Part shown: piece after piece, positions 55,026 to 64,000 of the stretch
Layout: each line of letters starts with the position of its first letter
Position numbering within the stretch: position 1 is the stretch's first letter
The notes under the pieces: generated by a model
The model's database searches: none
Told to the model about the DNA's origin: nothing
What the model saw: only the letters and a program-made list of their open reading frames with translations
Translations under genes and position numbers: made by a program
Origin: Pseudomonas sp.
GTDB taxonomy: Bacteria > Pseudomonadota > Gammaproteobacteria > Pseudomonadales > Pseudomonadaceae
DNA: 64,000 bases
Direction: 5' to 3'
Assembly: GCF_030684895.1 (NCBI RefSeq)
Contig: NZ_JAUXXP010000013.1
Coordinates: 1 to 64,000 of the forward strand

Positions 55026-56657
55026 ATGCTACGCATCACCGAACTCAAGCTGCCCCTCGATCATCCCGAGGAGGCCCTGCGCCCAGCCATCGTCCAACGC
55101 CTGGGGATTGCCGACAGCGAGCTGCTCGACTTCAGCCTGTTCAAGCGCAGCTACGATGCGCGCAAAAAATCCACTGAAATGCACTTTATCTACACCATCG
55201 ACTGCGAGCTGCGCGATGAAGCGGCGCTGCTGGCCAAGTTCAGCGATGACCGGCATATCAGCATCACCCCGGATACCGCCTACAAACCTGTCGGCATGGC
55301 GCCCGAGAACCTCGCCGAGCGTCCGCTGGTAGTTGGCTTTGGCCCGTGCGGGATTTTCGCTGCGCTGATTCTCGCCCAGGCCGGACTCAAACCCATCGTG
55401 CTGGAACGCGGCACCGAAGTGCGCCAGCGCACCAAGGACACCTGGGGCCTGTGGCGCAAGAACGTGCTTAACCCGGAGTCCAACGTGCAGTTCGGCGAAG
55501 GCGGTGCCGGCACCTTCTCCGACGGCAAGCTGTACAGCCAGATCAAGGACCCCAAGCATTACGGGCGTAAGGTGCTGCAGGAGTTCGTCAAAGCCGGCGC
55601 GCCAGAGGAAATTCTCTACGTCAGCAAACCGCATATCGGCACCTTCCGCCTCACCGGCGTGGTCGCCACCATGCGCGAAGAGATCAAAGCGCTGGGCGGC
55701 GAAGTACGCTTTCAGCAGCGCGTCAGTGACGTGCTGATCGAAGGCGACCGGCTGGGTGGTCAGCTCAAGGGCGTGGTACTCGACAGTGGCGAGCAGATTC
55801 TCAGCCGCCAGGTGATCCTGGCCCTGGGCCACAGCTCGCGTGACACCTTCCGCATGCTGCATAAGCGCGAGGTGTTTATGGAAGCCAAGCCGTTCTCGGT
55901 GGGTTTTCGTATCGAGCACCCGCAAGGCCTGATTGACCGTGCGCGACTGGGCAAATACGCCGGCCATCCCAAACTTGGGGCGGCGGACTACAAGCTGGTG
56001 CACCACGCCAAAAATGGCCGCTCGGTCTACAGCTTCTGCATGTGCCCAGGCGGCACCGTGGTGGCGGCCACCTCGGAGCCAAACCGGGTTGTGACCAACG
56101 GCATGAGCCAATACTCGCGCAACGAGCGCAACGCCAACGCTGGCATCGTCGTCGGTATCACCCCAGAGCAGGATTATCCGGGTGGCCCGCTGGCTGGGGT
56201 TGAGCTGCAAGAGCAGCTGGAGTCGCAGGCCTACCTGCTCGGCGGCAGCACCTACGAAGCGCCAGGGCAGCTGGTTGGCGACTTTATCGCCGGCAAACCT
56301 TCTACAGAGCTGGGCAGCGTCGAACCATCCTACAAACCGGGGATCAAGCTCGGTGACCTGGCTTTGGCCCTACCGGACTTTGCCATCGAAGCCATCCGCG
56401 AAGCCCTCCCGGCTTTCGGCAAGCAGATCAAAGGTTTCGACCTGCATGATGCGGTGCTCACCGGCATCGAAACCCGCACCTCCTCACCGCTGCGCATCAC
56501 CCGTGGCGCGGATATGCAGAGCCTGAACGTACGCGGCCTGTACCCCGCTGGCGAAGGCGCGGGTTACGCCGGCGGCATTCTCTCCGCCGGGGTGGACGGC
56601 ATTCGTGTGGCCGAAGCACTGATTCGCGACATGCTGGGGATTGCCGAGCCAACCTAA
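55026..56657 (+). CDS. FAD-dependent oxidoreductase (COG2509 type)
   Basis: 543 residues. An N-terminal domain of about 95 residues (LFKRSYDARKKSTEMHFIYT) precedes FAD-binding GFGPCG at 104-109. Later blocks are NVQFGEGGAGTFSDGKL, SKPHIGTFRLTGV and LYPAGEGAGYAGGILSAGVDG. This layout is that of the uncharacterised FAD dehydrogenase family found in many bacteria. The electron acceptor and substrate are unknown. It ends before two different palindromic repeats. Confidence 0.9.
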   Translation: MLRITELKLPLDHPEEALRPAIVQRLGIADSELLDFSLFKRSYDARKKSTEMHFIYTIDCELRDEAALLAKFSDDRHISITPDTAYKPVGMAPENLAERPLVVGFGPCGIFAALILAQAGLKPIVLERGTEVRQRTKDTWGLWRKNVLNPESNVQFGEGGAGTFSDGKLYSQIKDPKHYGRKVLQEFVKAGAPEEILYVSKPHIGTFRLTGVVATMREEIKALGGEVRFQQRVSDVLIEGDRLGGQLKGVVLDSGEQILSRQVILALGHSSRDTFRMLHKREVFMEAKPFSVGFRIEHPQGLIDRARLGKYAGHPKLGAADYKLVHHAKNGRSVYSFCMCPGGTVVAATSEPNRVVTNGMSQYSRNERNANAGIVVGITPEQDYPGGPLAGVELQEQLESQAYLLGGSTYEAPGQLVGDFIAGKPSTELGSVEPSYKPGIKLGDLALALPDFAIEAIREALPAFGKQIKGFDLHDAVLTGIETRTSSPLRITRGADMQSLNVRGLYPAGEGAGYAGGILSAGVDGIRVAEALIRDMLGIAEPT

Positions 56658-56671
56658 GCCAGCAACAGTAC

Positions 56672-56738
56672 GTAGCCCGGATGTAATCCGGGGCAGGTTT
56701 GGCAGGCGCGGGGATTTCCCGGATTGCATCCGGGCTAC
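56672..56738. repeat. Palindromic repeat, GTAGCCCGG...CCGGGCTAC family
   Basis: GTAGCCCGGATGTAATCCGG with inverted arm CCCGGATTGCATCCGGGCTA. Best-preserved copy in the window. Confidence 0.88.
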
Positions 56739-56761
56739 GGCGAGTCAGCCACTCGAGCTTT

Positions 56762-56821
56762 GTAGGAGGGGCTTTAGCCGAGAAAGGACTAGCAACCGCT
56801 CGCGGTTAAAGCGCCGCCCAC
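56762..56821. repeat. Palindromic repeat, GGAGGGGC family
   Basis: GTAGGAGGGGCTTTAGCCG and CGCGGTTAAAGCGCCGCCCA pair imperfectly. It is related to the atuF-atuG element at 35422-35495. Confidence 0.75.
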
Positions 56822-56843
56822 GAAACAGCGCAACCTATCTGCG

Positions 56844-57938
56844 TTACAGCCCCGCCGTGGGCAAGTCACCGGGTAGCGCGACGCCGCGCTCGGCGCAATC
56901 GGCCACCGCGGCGATTAGCTCAGTCAGGTCGAAACCCTGAGCACTAAGCCAGTCCGGGTTGTAGTAAGTGTCGGCATAGCGCTCGCCGCCATCGCAGAGA
57001 ATCGCCACCACCGAGCCGGACTCGCCAGCCGCAACCATGCGCTGCGCCACCAGCAACGCGCCGATCAGATTGGTACCGCTGGAGCCACCCACTTTGCGGC
57101 CCAGGCGCTGCGCGAGGTAATGCATGGCGGCCAAGGAAAGCGCATCCGGCACCTTGCACATGGCGTCGATCACCGTCGGTAAAAAGGACGCCTCGACCCG
57201 TGGCCGGCCAATACCTTCGATACGCGAACCGTGGTTCAGGCACAGGCTGGCATCACCGGTGCGGTAGTAATCGAAGAACACCGAACGCTCGGCATCGGCG
57301 CACAGCACCTGGGTGTTGTGGCGGCGATAGCGGACATAGCGGCCCAAAGTGGCCAAGGTACCGCCGGTGCCGGGGCTGGACACCAGCCAGCTCGGTTCGG
57401 GAAAGCGCTCGCTGCGCAGTTGCTGGAAGATCGACTCGGCAATATTGTTGTTGGCGCGCCAGTCGGTGGCGCGCTCGGCGTAGGTGAACTGATCCATAAA
57501 ATGCCCACCGCTCTCACGCGCCAGGCGCTCGGACTCGGCATAAATCTGCGTCGGGTCCTGCACCAGATGGCTCTGCCCGCCGTAGAAGGCGATTTGCGCA
57601 ATCTTCTCCTTCGAGGTGCTGGCCGGCATCACCGCGATAAACGGCAGCCCCAGCAAACGGGCGAAGTAGGCCTCGGAGATTGCCGTGGAACCGCTGGACG
57701 CCTCGATCACCGGCGCACCGGGCTTGAGCCAGCCGTTGCATAGCGCATAGAGAAACAACGAGCGCGCCAGGCGATGCTTGAGGCTGCCGGTGGGATGGCT
57801 GGACTCGTCCTTGAAATACAACTCGACGCCCGGCAACCCCGGCAGCGCCAGGGGAATCAGATGGGTATCGGCGCTGCGCTGAAAATCCGCCTCGATGATG
57901 CGGATCGCTTCACGCGCCCAGGTTCGTCTATCACTCAT
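56844..57938 (-). CDS. PLP-dependent cysteine-synthase-family enzyme
   Basis: 364 residues from ATG 57938. PLP lysine K54 in [14 protein letters not shown] and the phosphate-binding block [12 protein letters not shown] (ASSGSTA) and later [12 protein letters not shown] and [11 protein letters not shown] place it in the fold-type II cysteine synthase/cystathionine beta-synthase family. The substrate loop differs from CysK/CysM, so the reaction is not certain. It follows an EamA transporter gene by 10 bases and is probably cotranscribed with it. Confidence 0.9.
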   Translation of the reverse strand: MSDRRTWAREAIRIIEADFQRSADTHLIPLALPGLPGVELYFKDESSHPTGSLKHRLARSLFLYALCNGWLKPGAPVIEASSGSTAISEAYFARLLGLPFIAVMPASTSKEKIAQIAFYGGQSHLVQDPTQIYAESERLARESGGHFMDQFTYAERATDWRANNNIAESIFQQLRSERFPEPSWLVSSPGTGGTLATLGRYVRYRRHNTQVLCADAERSVFFDYYRTGDASLCLNHGSRIEGIGRPRVEASFLPTVIDAMCKVPDALSLAAMHYLAQRLGRKVGGSSGTNLIGALLVAQRMVAAGESGSVVAILCDGGERYADTYYNPDWLSAQGFDLTELIAAVADCAERGVALPGDLPTAGL

Positions 57939-57948
57939 CACTCTGCCC

Positions 57949-58854
57949 TCAATCCAGAACACCAGCAGGCATGGGCGTCGCGCCTTGCCACTGACTCAGT
58001 AACACGCCGGCAAACACCAATGCCGCCGCCAGCATCTGCACGGCATTCAGGCTTTCGCCCAATAGCAGTATGGCGAACAGCAGGGTGAACACCGGGATCA
58101 GGTTGGTAAAGCCCGACGCCTGGCTGGCCGGCAAGCGACTGACGCCGAAGTTGTACAGCCCGTAAGCGCCCACTGTGACCAGAATGCCCAGGTACGCCAC
58201 CGCGCCCAGGCCCATGGGGCTGACGCTGGTTGGCAGCGGCGCGCTGAACCAGGCCAAGGGCAGAAAGAAAATGGTGCCAACAAAAGCCACCATGGCGGTC
58301 AGCAGAAAGGGCGAATAGCGTGATGACAGGTGTTTGAGCAGCAGGGTGTAACCCATGGCGCAAAGCATCGCGAGCAGCTCGTAGAAGTTGCCGAGAATCG
58401 GGTTGCTGGCGTGTTCATCGGCGCTGCCGGCCAGGCTCAGCCAGACGGCGCCGATCAGCGCCAGGAGAAACCCCGCCAGAGTGATGCGGCTGATCCGCTC
58501 ACGCAGGAAAATAAACGCGCCGACTGCCACCAGCAGCGGCAGCAAGGCGGTAACCATGCCCGCCTGTGCGGCGCTGGTATGCTGCAGCGCCAGGGCTTCG
58601 AAGAGGAAATACAGACAGGGTTCGCAAGCCGCCAGACCTAGCAGGTACTTCCAGTCACCAGCGCGGTAGTGCATTTGCCCACGCCAGCGCCAGGCCAGTA
58701 AAAACACCAGACTGCCCAAAGCCATGCGAGCGAAGATCACCCACAGCGGCGGTAACTCGGCAAAGGCCAGTTTCAGCGCAATAAAGGAACTGCCCCACAG
58801 CGCCATGGCGATCACCAGGCAGATCACCGCCACACTTCTGCCTCGCCCACTCAT
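57949..58854 (-). CDS. EamA-family (DMT) transporter
   Basis: 301 residues from ATG 58854 with two EamA repeats: about 10 TM segments, including the duplicated block [14 protein letters not shown] and later the [20 protein letters not shown] repeat. Such transporters export amino acids or related metabolites. Paired with the PLP enzyme gene, it may export a sulfur amino acid or its product; this is inference. Confidence 0.9.
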   Translation of the reverse strand: MSGRGRSVAVICLVIAMALWGSSFIALKLAFAELPPLWVIFARMALGSLVFLLAWRWRGQMHYRAGDWKYLLGLAACEPCLYFLFEALALQHTSAAQAGMVTALLPLLVAVGAFIFLRERISRITLAGFLLALIGAVWLSLAGSADEHASNPILGNFYELLAMLCAMGYTLLLKHLSSRYSPFLLTAMVAFVGTIFFLPLAWFSAPLPTSVSPMGLGAVAYLGILVTVGAYGLYNFGVSRLPASQASGFTNLIPVFTLLFAILLLGESLNAVQMLAAALVFAGVLLSQWQGATPMPAGVLD

Positions 58855-58959
58855 ACATGCCCCACGCAAAACGGCAGTGTAGGCAGGCCCAAGCAGGGAT
58901 AACAGATACAGTCAGGCGCGCGAACTGTGTGGCTGGTTGCTGGGATGGGGAAAGCACAT

Positions 58960-58980
58960 CCCGGATTTCACCCGGGCTAC
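58960..58980. repeat. Half copy of the CCGGGCTAC repeat
   Basis: CCCGGATTTCACCCGGGCTA matches the right arm of the family at 22247-22305 and 56672-56738; the left arm is missing. It lies just past the end of mnhG, before the EamA start. Confidence 0.6.
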
Positions 58981-58995
58981 GGGCTGCTCGACACC

Positions 58996-59328
58996 TTATT
59001 GCTCCCAGGGCTTACCGCGAGTCTGCTCACTGATCCGCAGCTTCTGCTGCAGCGCGGCTTTGGCCAGCATATGGGCGCTGACCGGTGCGGTGATAAACAG
59101 AAACAGGGCGATCAGCAGCTCATGCAGGCTGACGCCTTCACCCCGAAAGCTGAAGTAGATCAGCGAGGCGATCACCATGCCGCCCACGCCCAGGGTGCTG
59201 GCCTTAGTCGGGCCGTGCAGGCGCATAAAGAAGTCCGGCAGGCGGTACAGACCGATTGCACCGATCAAGGCGAACAGGCTGCCGATCAGCAGAAACAGCG
59301 CCACCAGCGCTTCGATCCAGAAAGCCAT
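58996..59328 (-). CDS. mnhG: Na+/H+ antiporter subunit G
   Basis: 110 residues from ATG 59328, with GAGGAG upstream. Three hydrophobic segments and the family block GLYRLPDFFMRLHGPTKASTLG identify MrpG/MnhG/ShaG. Last gene of the minus-strand antiporter operon. Confidence 0.94.
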   Translation of the reverse strand: MAFWIEALVALFLLIGSLFALIGAIGLYRLPDFFMRLHGPTKASTLGVGGMVIASLIYFSFRGEGVSLHELLIALFLFITAPVSAHMLAKAALQQKLRISEQTRGKPWEQ

Positions 59329-59338
59329 CAGATGCTCC

Positions 59339-59608
59339 TCATTCGATGATGTCGCCGCGCAGCAGGTACTTGGCCACAGCCACCGTGCCGATAAAGCCCA
59401 TGACCGCAATCAGCAGGGCCGCTTCAAAATACAGATCGCTGCCCAGCCAGATGCCAAACAGCACCAGCATGGCAATCGCGTTGATATACAGGGTATCCAG
59501 GGCCAGGATGCGGTCGGGCAAATCCGGGCCGATGATCAGGCGCGCCATGGTCAGTACCAGGGCCAGGCCGATGATCACCAGGCACAGCGGAATCACGTAG
59601 GCGAGCAT
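59339..59608 (-). CDS. mnhF: Na+/H+ antiporter subunit F
   Basis: 89 residues with three TM segments; MARLIIGPDLPDRILALDTL and FEAALLIAVMGFIGTVAVAK are typical MrpF. Its start overlaps the end of mnhE by 16 bases. Confidence 0.94.
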   Translation of the reverse strand: MLAYVIPLCLVIIGLALVLTMARLIIGPDLPDRILALDTLYINAIAMLVLFGIWLGSDLYFEAALLIAVMGFIGTVAVAKYLLRGDIIE

Positions 59609-60092
59609 GTGAATACCTCCAGCAAGGGTGCTTCGTAGCGCTGTTTGATTTCCGCCACCAAGGCTTCGGCGTCCGGCACATCCAGGCCGTGCACCAGCAA
59701 CAGCTTGCGGTCATCGCTGAGGTCGGCAGACACCGTGCCCGGGGTCAGCGAGATGATGCTGGTGAGCATGGTCAGGGCCAGTTCATCTTCCAGCAGCAGG
59801 GGGATTTCCACGAACGCCGGGCGCAGTTTGGCGGGCGGACCGAGGATCAGTTTGGCCACCTGCAGGTTGGCCATGACGATATCGCCGAGGATGCGTAGCA
59901 GAAACAGGCACAGCTTGAAGGGCTTGTAGACCCGTGGCGGGTTGATCCAGAACACCTGGGTCAATAGCGGAATCGCCCAGCCGAGCAGCATACCGAGCAG
60001 CCAGTGACCCAGGCTCAGGTCATTCATCAACAACAGCCAGACCAGCAGCAGGCACAGGCTCAGCAGCGGATGAGGTAACCAGCGACGTGCTT

Positions 60093-60096
<4 letters not shown>
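59593..60096 (-). CDS. mnhE: Na+/H+ antiporter subunit E
   Basis: 167 residues. Two N-terminal TM segments, then a cytoplasmic domain with AFVEIPLLLEDELALTMLTS and ISLTPGTVSADLSDD, characteristic of MrpE. Its ATG overlaps the mnhD stop (ATGA). Confidence 0.94.
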
Positions 60097-61594
<1,498 letters not shown>

Positions 61595-61598
<4 letters not shown>

Positions 61599-61924
61599 TG
61601 CGCAGGCTCCTGGCCGTCAACATGGTCGGTCTGGGTTTCGCCCACGCTGCGCAGCGCCAGCACTACGACGAAGGCGGTCATGGCAAAGCCGATCACGATG
61701 GCGGTCAGCACCAGCGCTTGCGGCAGCGGGTCAGCGTATTCGCTGCTCTTGCCGATCACCGTGACCACGCCGCTCTGCAGGCGGCCCATGGCAAACAGGA
61801 ACAGGTTGACCGCATAGGAAATCAGCGTCAGCCCCAGCACTACCGGGAAGGTCCGCGCGCGCAGCAGCAGGTACACACCGCTGGCGGTGAGGATGCCCAG
61901 GGTTGCGGCAAATATGGCTTCCAT
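61595..61924 (-). CDS. mnhC: Na+/H+ antiporter subunit C
   Basis: 109 residues, NuoK-like with three TM segments: ATLGILTASGVYLLLRARTF, VVLGLTLISYAVNLFLFAMG and a C-terminal VLTAIVIGFAMTAFVVVLAL segment. It starts one base after the subunit A stop. Confidence 0.95.
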
Positions 61925-61925
61925 C

Positions 61926-64000
61926 TCAAAGCACCTCTTGTACAGCTTTTTCCTGGGTCAACTTGCCCAGGTTGGCGAGAATCAGCAGGGTCGCGCCGAC
62001 AACCGTCAGGTACACGCCCAGATCGAACAGCATGGCGGTGGCCAACTCGATTTCACCGACCAGCGGGATATGGAAATGACCGAAGGCCGAGGTCAGGAAC
62101 GGCCGATCAAACAGCCAGCTGCCCAGGCCGGTCAGCCCGGCAATCAACACGCCAAGGCCGGCCATGCCCTGGTAATTCAGCGGCAGGCGCGACTGCGTCC
62201 ACTGCACGCCGCTGGCGACGTATTGCAAGATCAACGCCACCGCTGTCACCAGGCCGGCGATAAAGCCGCCACCCGGCAGGTTATGCCCGCGCAGGAAGAT
62301 AAACACCGAGACCAGCAGCGCCATCGGCAACAGCACCCGCGACAGGGTGGCGAGGATCAGCGGATGACGATCACGTGCCCAACTGCGGCCCTGCGCATCG
62401 ACCTTCGGCTGAATCAGGCGCAGGCCATCGAGCAGTGCGAAGATGCCCACTGCGGCAATCGCCAGCACGGTGACCTCGCCGAGGGTATCGAAGCCACGGA
62501 AGTCCACCAGAATCACATTGACCACGTTGGTGCCGCCACCGCCCGGCACACTGTTCTCCAGGAAGAATGCGGAAATGCTGTCGTACGGCCGCGTCAGCAC
62601 GGCGAACACCAGCATCGCCACCATCACGCCAGTGCCAACCGCCAGGGTGAAATCGCGCAGGCCGCGCAGACTGCTCGACTCGATACGGGTCTGCGCCGGT
62701 AGGAAGAACAGCGCGAGCATCAGCAGGATGATGGTCACCACCTCTACTGACAGCTGGGTCAGGGCCAAATCCGGTGCCGAATAACGGGCGAAGGCCAGGG
62801 CCACCATTAATCCAACCACGCTGAGCATCAGCAACGAAACCAGGCGCTGGCGATGGAAGACCACCGTCACCAATGCGGCCAGGGCCATGATGCCCAGGCC
62901 CAAGGCGGTGATGCCGTCGATCTCGGCCATGGCCACTGGACCGCTGATCTGCGGCAACGAACTCAGCCCCTGAGTCACCACCAGCAAGGCGGTCGCCAGC
63001 AGCAGCGCCAGGTAGCGCTGCAGCGACGCATTCTCCAGCCAGTGGGTGATCGCGCTAGACACCTTGACCAGGATCAGCACGCCGCGCTCGAACAACAGCT
63101 TGGCATCCACACTCGGCAGACCGGCATACCAGCGAAACAGCGGCTGACGGAACACATACACCAGAATCCCGCCAAATAGAGCGATAAAACTCATCAGCAA
63201 TGGCAGGTTGAAGCCATGCCAGATTGCCAGGCTGTAACTCGGCACCTCGCCGCCCAGGGTAGCGGCGGCGGCAGCAGCCAACAGCGGCGCCACGGTATAG
63301 GCCGGCACGATACCCACCAGCAGGCAGAGGAACACCAGAATTTCCACTGGCACCTTCATATAGCGCGGCGGCTCATGCGGCGGGTAATGCGGCAGGTCGA
63401 CCGGCTCGCCGTTGAAGAACACATCGTGGATAAAGCGCAGCGAATAGGCCACCGAGAACACCCCAGCCAGGGTAGCCGCCGCTGGAATCACCCAGTTGAA
63501 ACTGCCCAGCAGGTGTTGGTTGAGGGTTTCGCTAAAGAACATTTCCTTGCTGAGGAAGCCGTTGAGCAGCGGCACCCCGGCCATTGCCGAGGCCGCCACC
63601 ATGGCCAGCACGGCCGTATGCGGCATGTACTTCCACATACCGTTGATGCGCCGCATGTCGCGGCTGCCGGTTTCGTGATCGATGATCCCCGCGGCCATAA
63701 ACAGCGAGGCCTTGAAGGTGGCGTGGTTGATGATGTGGAACACCGCCGCCACGGCGGCCAGGCGGGTGTCCAGGCCGAACAGCAAGGTGATCAAGCCCAG
63801 GTGGCTGATGGTCGAATAGGCCAGCAGGCCCTTGAGGTCATGCTGAAACAACGCCATCCCGGCACCGACCAGCAAGGTCACCAGGCCGGTGATGCTGACC
63901 AGGTAGAACCACCACTCAGACCCCGCCAAGGCTGGGTACAGACGCGCCAGCAGAAACACCCCAGCCTTGACCATGGTCGCCGAGTGCAGATAAGCAGACA
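61926..64000 (-). CDS. mnhA: Na+/H+ antiporter subunit A with fused MnhB domain, 5' end beyond window
   Basis: 691 codons are visible and the frame continues past 64000 ([19 protein letters not shown] is the familiar MrpA motif), so the N-terminal part is missing. The visible protein has the antiporter core ([40 protein letters not shown]), then DUF4040 and near the C-terminus an MnhB-type domain ([19 protein letters not shown]). A and B are fused into one chain, as in Pseudomonas Sha/Pha systems; the operon therefore has six genes. Together they exchange Na+ or K+ for H+ across the inner membrane. Confidence 0.95.
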   Translation of the reverse strand, partial: SAYLHSATMVKAGVFLLARLYPALAGSEWWFYLVSITGLVTLLVGAGMALFQHDLKGLLAYSTISHLGLITLLFGLDTRLAAVAAVFHIINHATFKASLFMAAGIIDHETGSRDMRRINGMWKYMPHTAVLAMVAASAMAGVPLLNGFLSKEMFFSETLNQHLLGSFNWVIPAAATLAGVFSVAYSLRFIHDVFFNGEPVDLPHYPPHEPPRYMKVPVEILVFLCLLVGIVPAYTVAPLLAAAAAATLGGEVPSYSLAIWHGFNLPLLMSFIALFGGILVYVFRQPLFRWYAGLPSVDAKLLFERGVLILVKVSSAITHWLENASLQRYLALLLATALLVVTQGLSSLPQISGPVAMAEIDGITALGLGIMALAALVTVVFHRQRLVSLLMLSVVGLMVALAFARYSAPDLALTQLSVEVVTIILLMLALFFLPAQTRIESSSLRGLRDFTLAVGTGVMVAMLVFAVLTRPYDSISAFFLENSVPGGGGTNVVNVILVDFRGFDTLGEVTVLAIAAVGIFALLDGLRLIQPKVDAQGRSWARDRHPLILATLSRVLLPMALLVSVFIFLRGHNLPGGGFIAGLVTAVALILQYVASGVQWTQSRLPLNYQGMAGLGVLIAGLTGLGSWLFDRPFLTSAFGHFHIPLVGEIELATAMLFDLGVYLTVVGATLLILANLGKLTQEKAVQEVL

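Overview
The window is a compact, GC-rich gammaproteobacterial chromosome segment, almost certainly from a Pseudomonas. I recognise the same gene neighbourhoods as in P. aeruginosa (from memory, no search was run): the SagS/OspR/MsrB/AlaA/HtpX/Tpm/DeaD block, the atu (acyclic terpene utilisation) cluster, an ECF sigma/anti-sigma pair resembling SbrI-SbrR, the etfBA/ETF-QO locus and the sha/mnh Na+/H+ antiporter operon. Several families of Pseudomonas-type palindromic intergenic repeats support this. I see no prophage, complete insertion sequence, CRISPR array, rRNA or replication origin.

Layout: 1-500 holds an alternating tRNA-Gly(GCC)/tRNA-Glu(TTC) operon on the minus strand with a strong promoter. 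0.6-16.5 kb is mostly core redox and stress functions: a glutathione transferase, the free methionine sulfoxide reductase MsrC, an AAA+ ATPase, the hybrid kinase SagS, the peroxide-sensing OspR with its glutathione peroxidase, MsrB, AlaA, HtpX, Tpm, an extradiol dioxygenase, a DEAD-box helicase, an enoyl-CoA hydratase and a spermidine-synthase-like protein. 16.6-22.2 kb is a five-gene, translationally coupled operon of unknown substrate (flavin monooxygenase, bile-acid-type symporter, SDR, TauE/SafE permease, amidohydrolase). 22.4-25.7 kb holds class II DAHP synthase, a small membrane protein and two paralogous solute-binding proteins. 25.8-38.8 kb is the atu cluster (atuR, then atuABCDEFG and atuH) with two exact AtuR-type operators in the atuR-atuA gap, palindromic repeats between the structural genes, and an opposite-strand VOC gene between atuG and atuH.

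38.8-46.3 kb is a minus-strand signalling and envelope block: a vWA lipoprotein, ECF sigma factor and membrane anti-sigma factor in one overlapping operon, then a MocR/GntR regulator with a repeated 10-bp motif upstream, and an OmpA-type lipoprotein paired with a DUF4398 lipoprotein and a solute-binding protein. 46.4-51.1 kb holds a lipase-like hydrolase and the divergent etfBA and ETF-QO genes, which share a promoter region with a PsrA-like palindrome. 51.2-56.7 kb holds small lipoproteins, a GAPDH paralogue and an FAD oxidoreductase. 56.8-64.0 kb holds a PLP enzyme/EamA pair and the Mrp/Sha antiporter operon, whose first gene runs off the right edge.

Functionally, the atu enzymes (acyl-CoA synthetase, acyl-CoA dehydrogenase, biotin carboxylase, hydratase) and the ETF/ETF-QO system fit together: AtuD-type dehydrogenases pass electrons through ETF to the quinone pool. 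The parts with least established function are the 16.6-22.2 kb operon and the vWA-ECF-anti-sigma operon.
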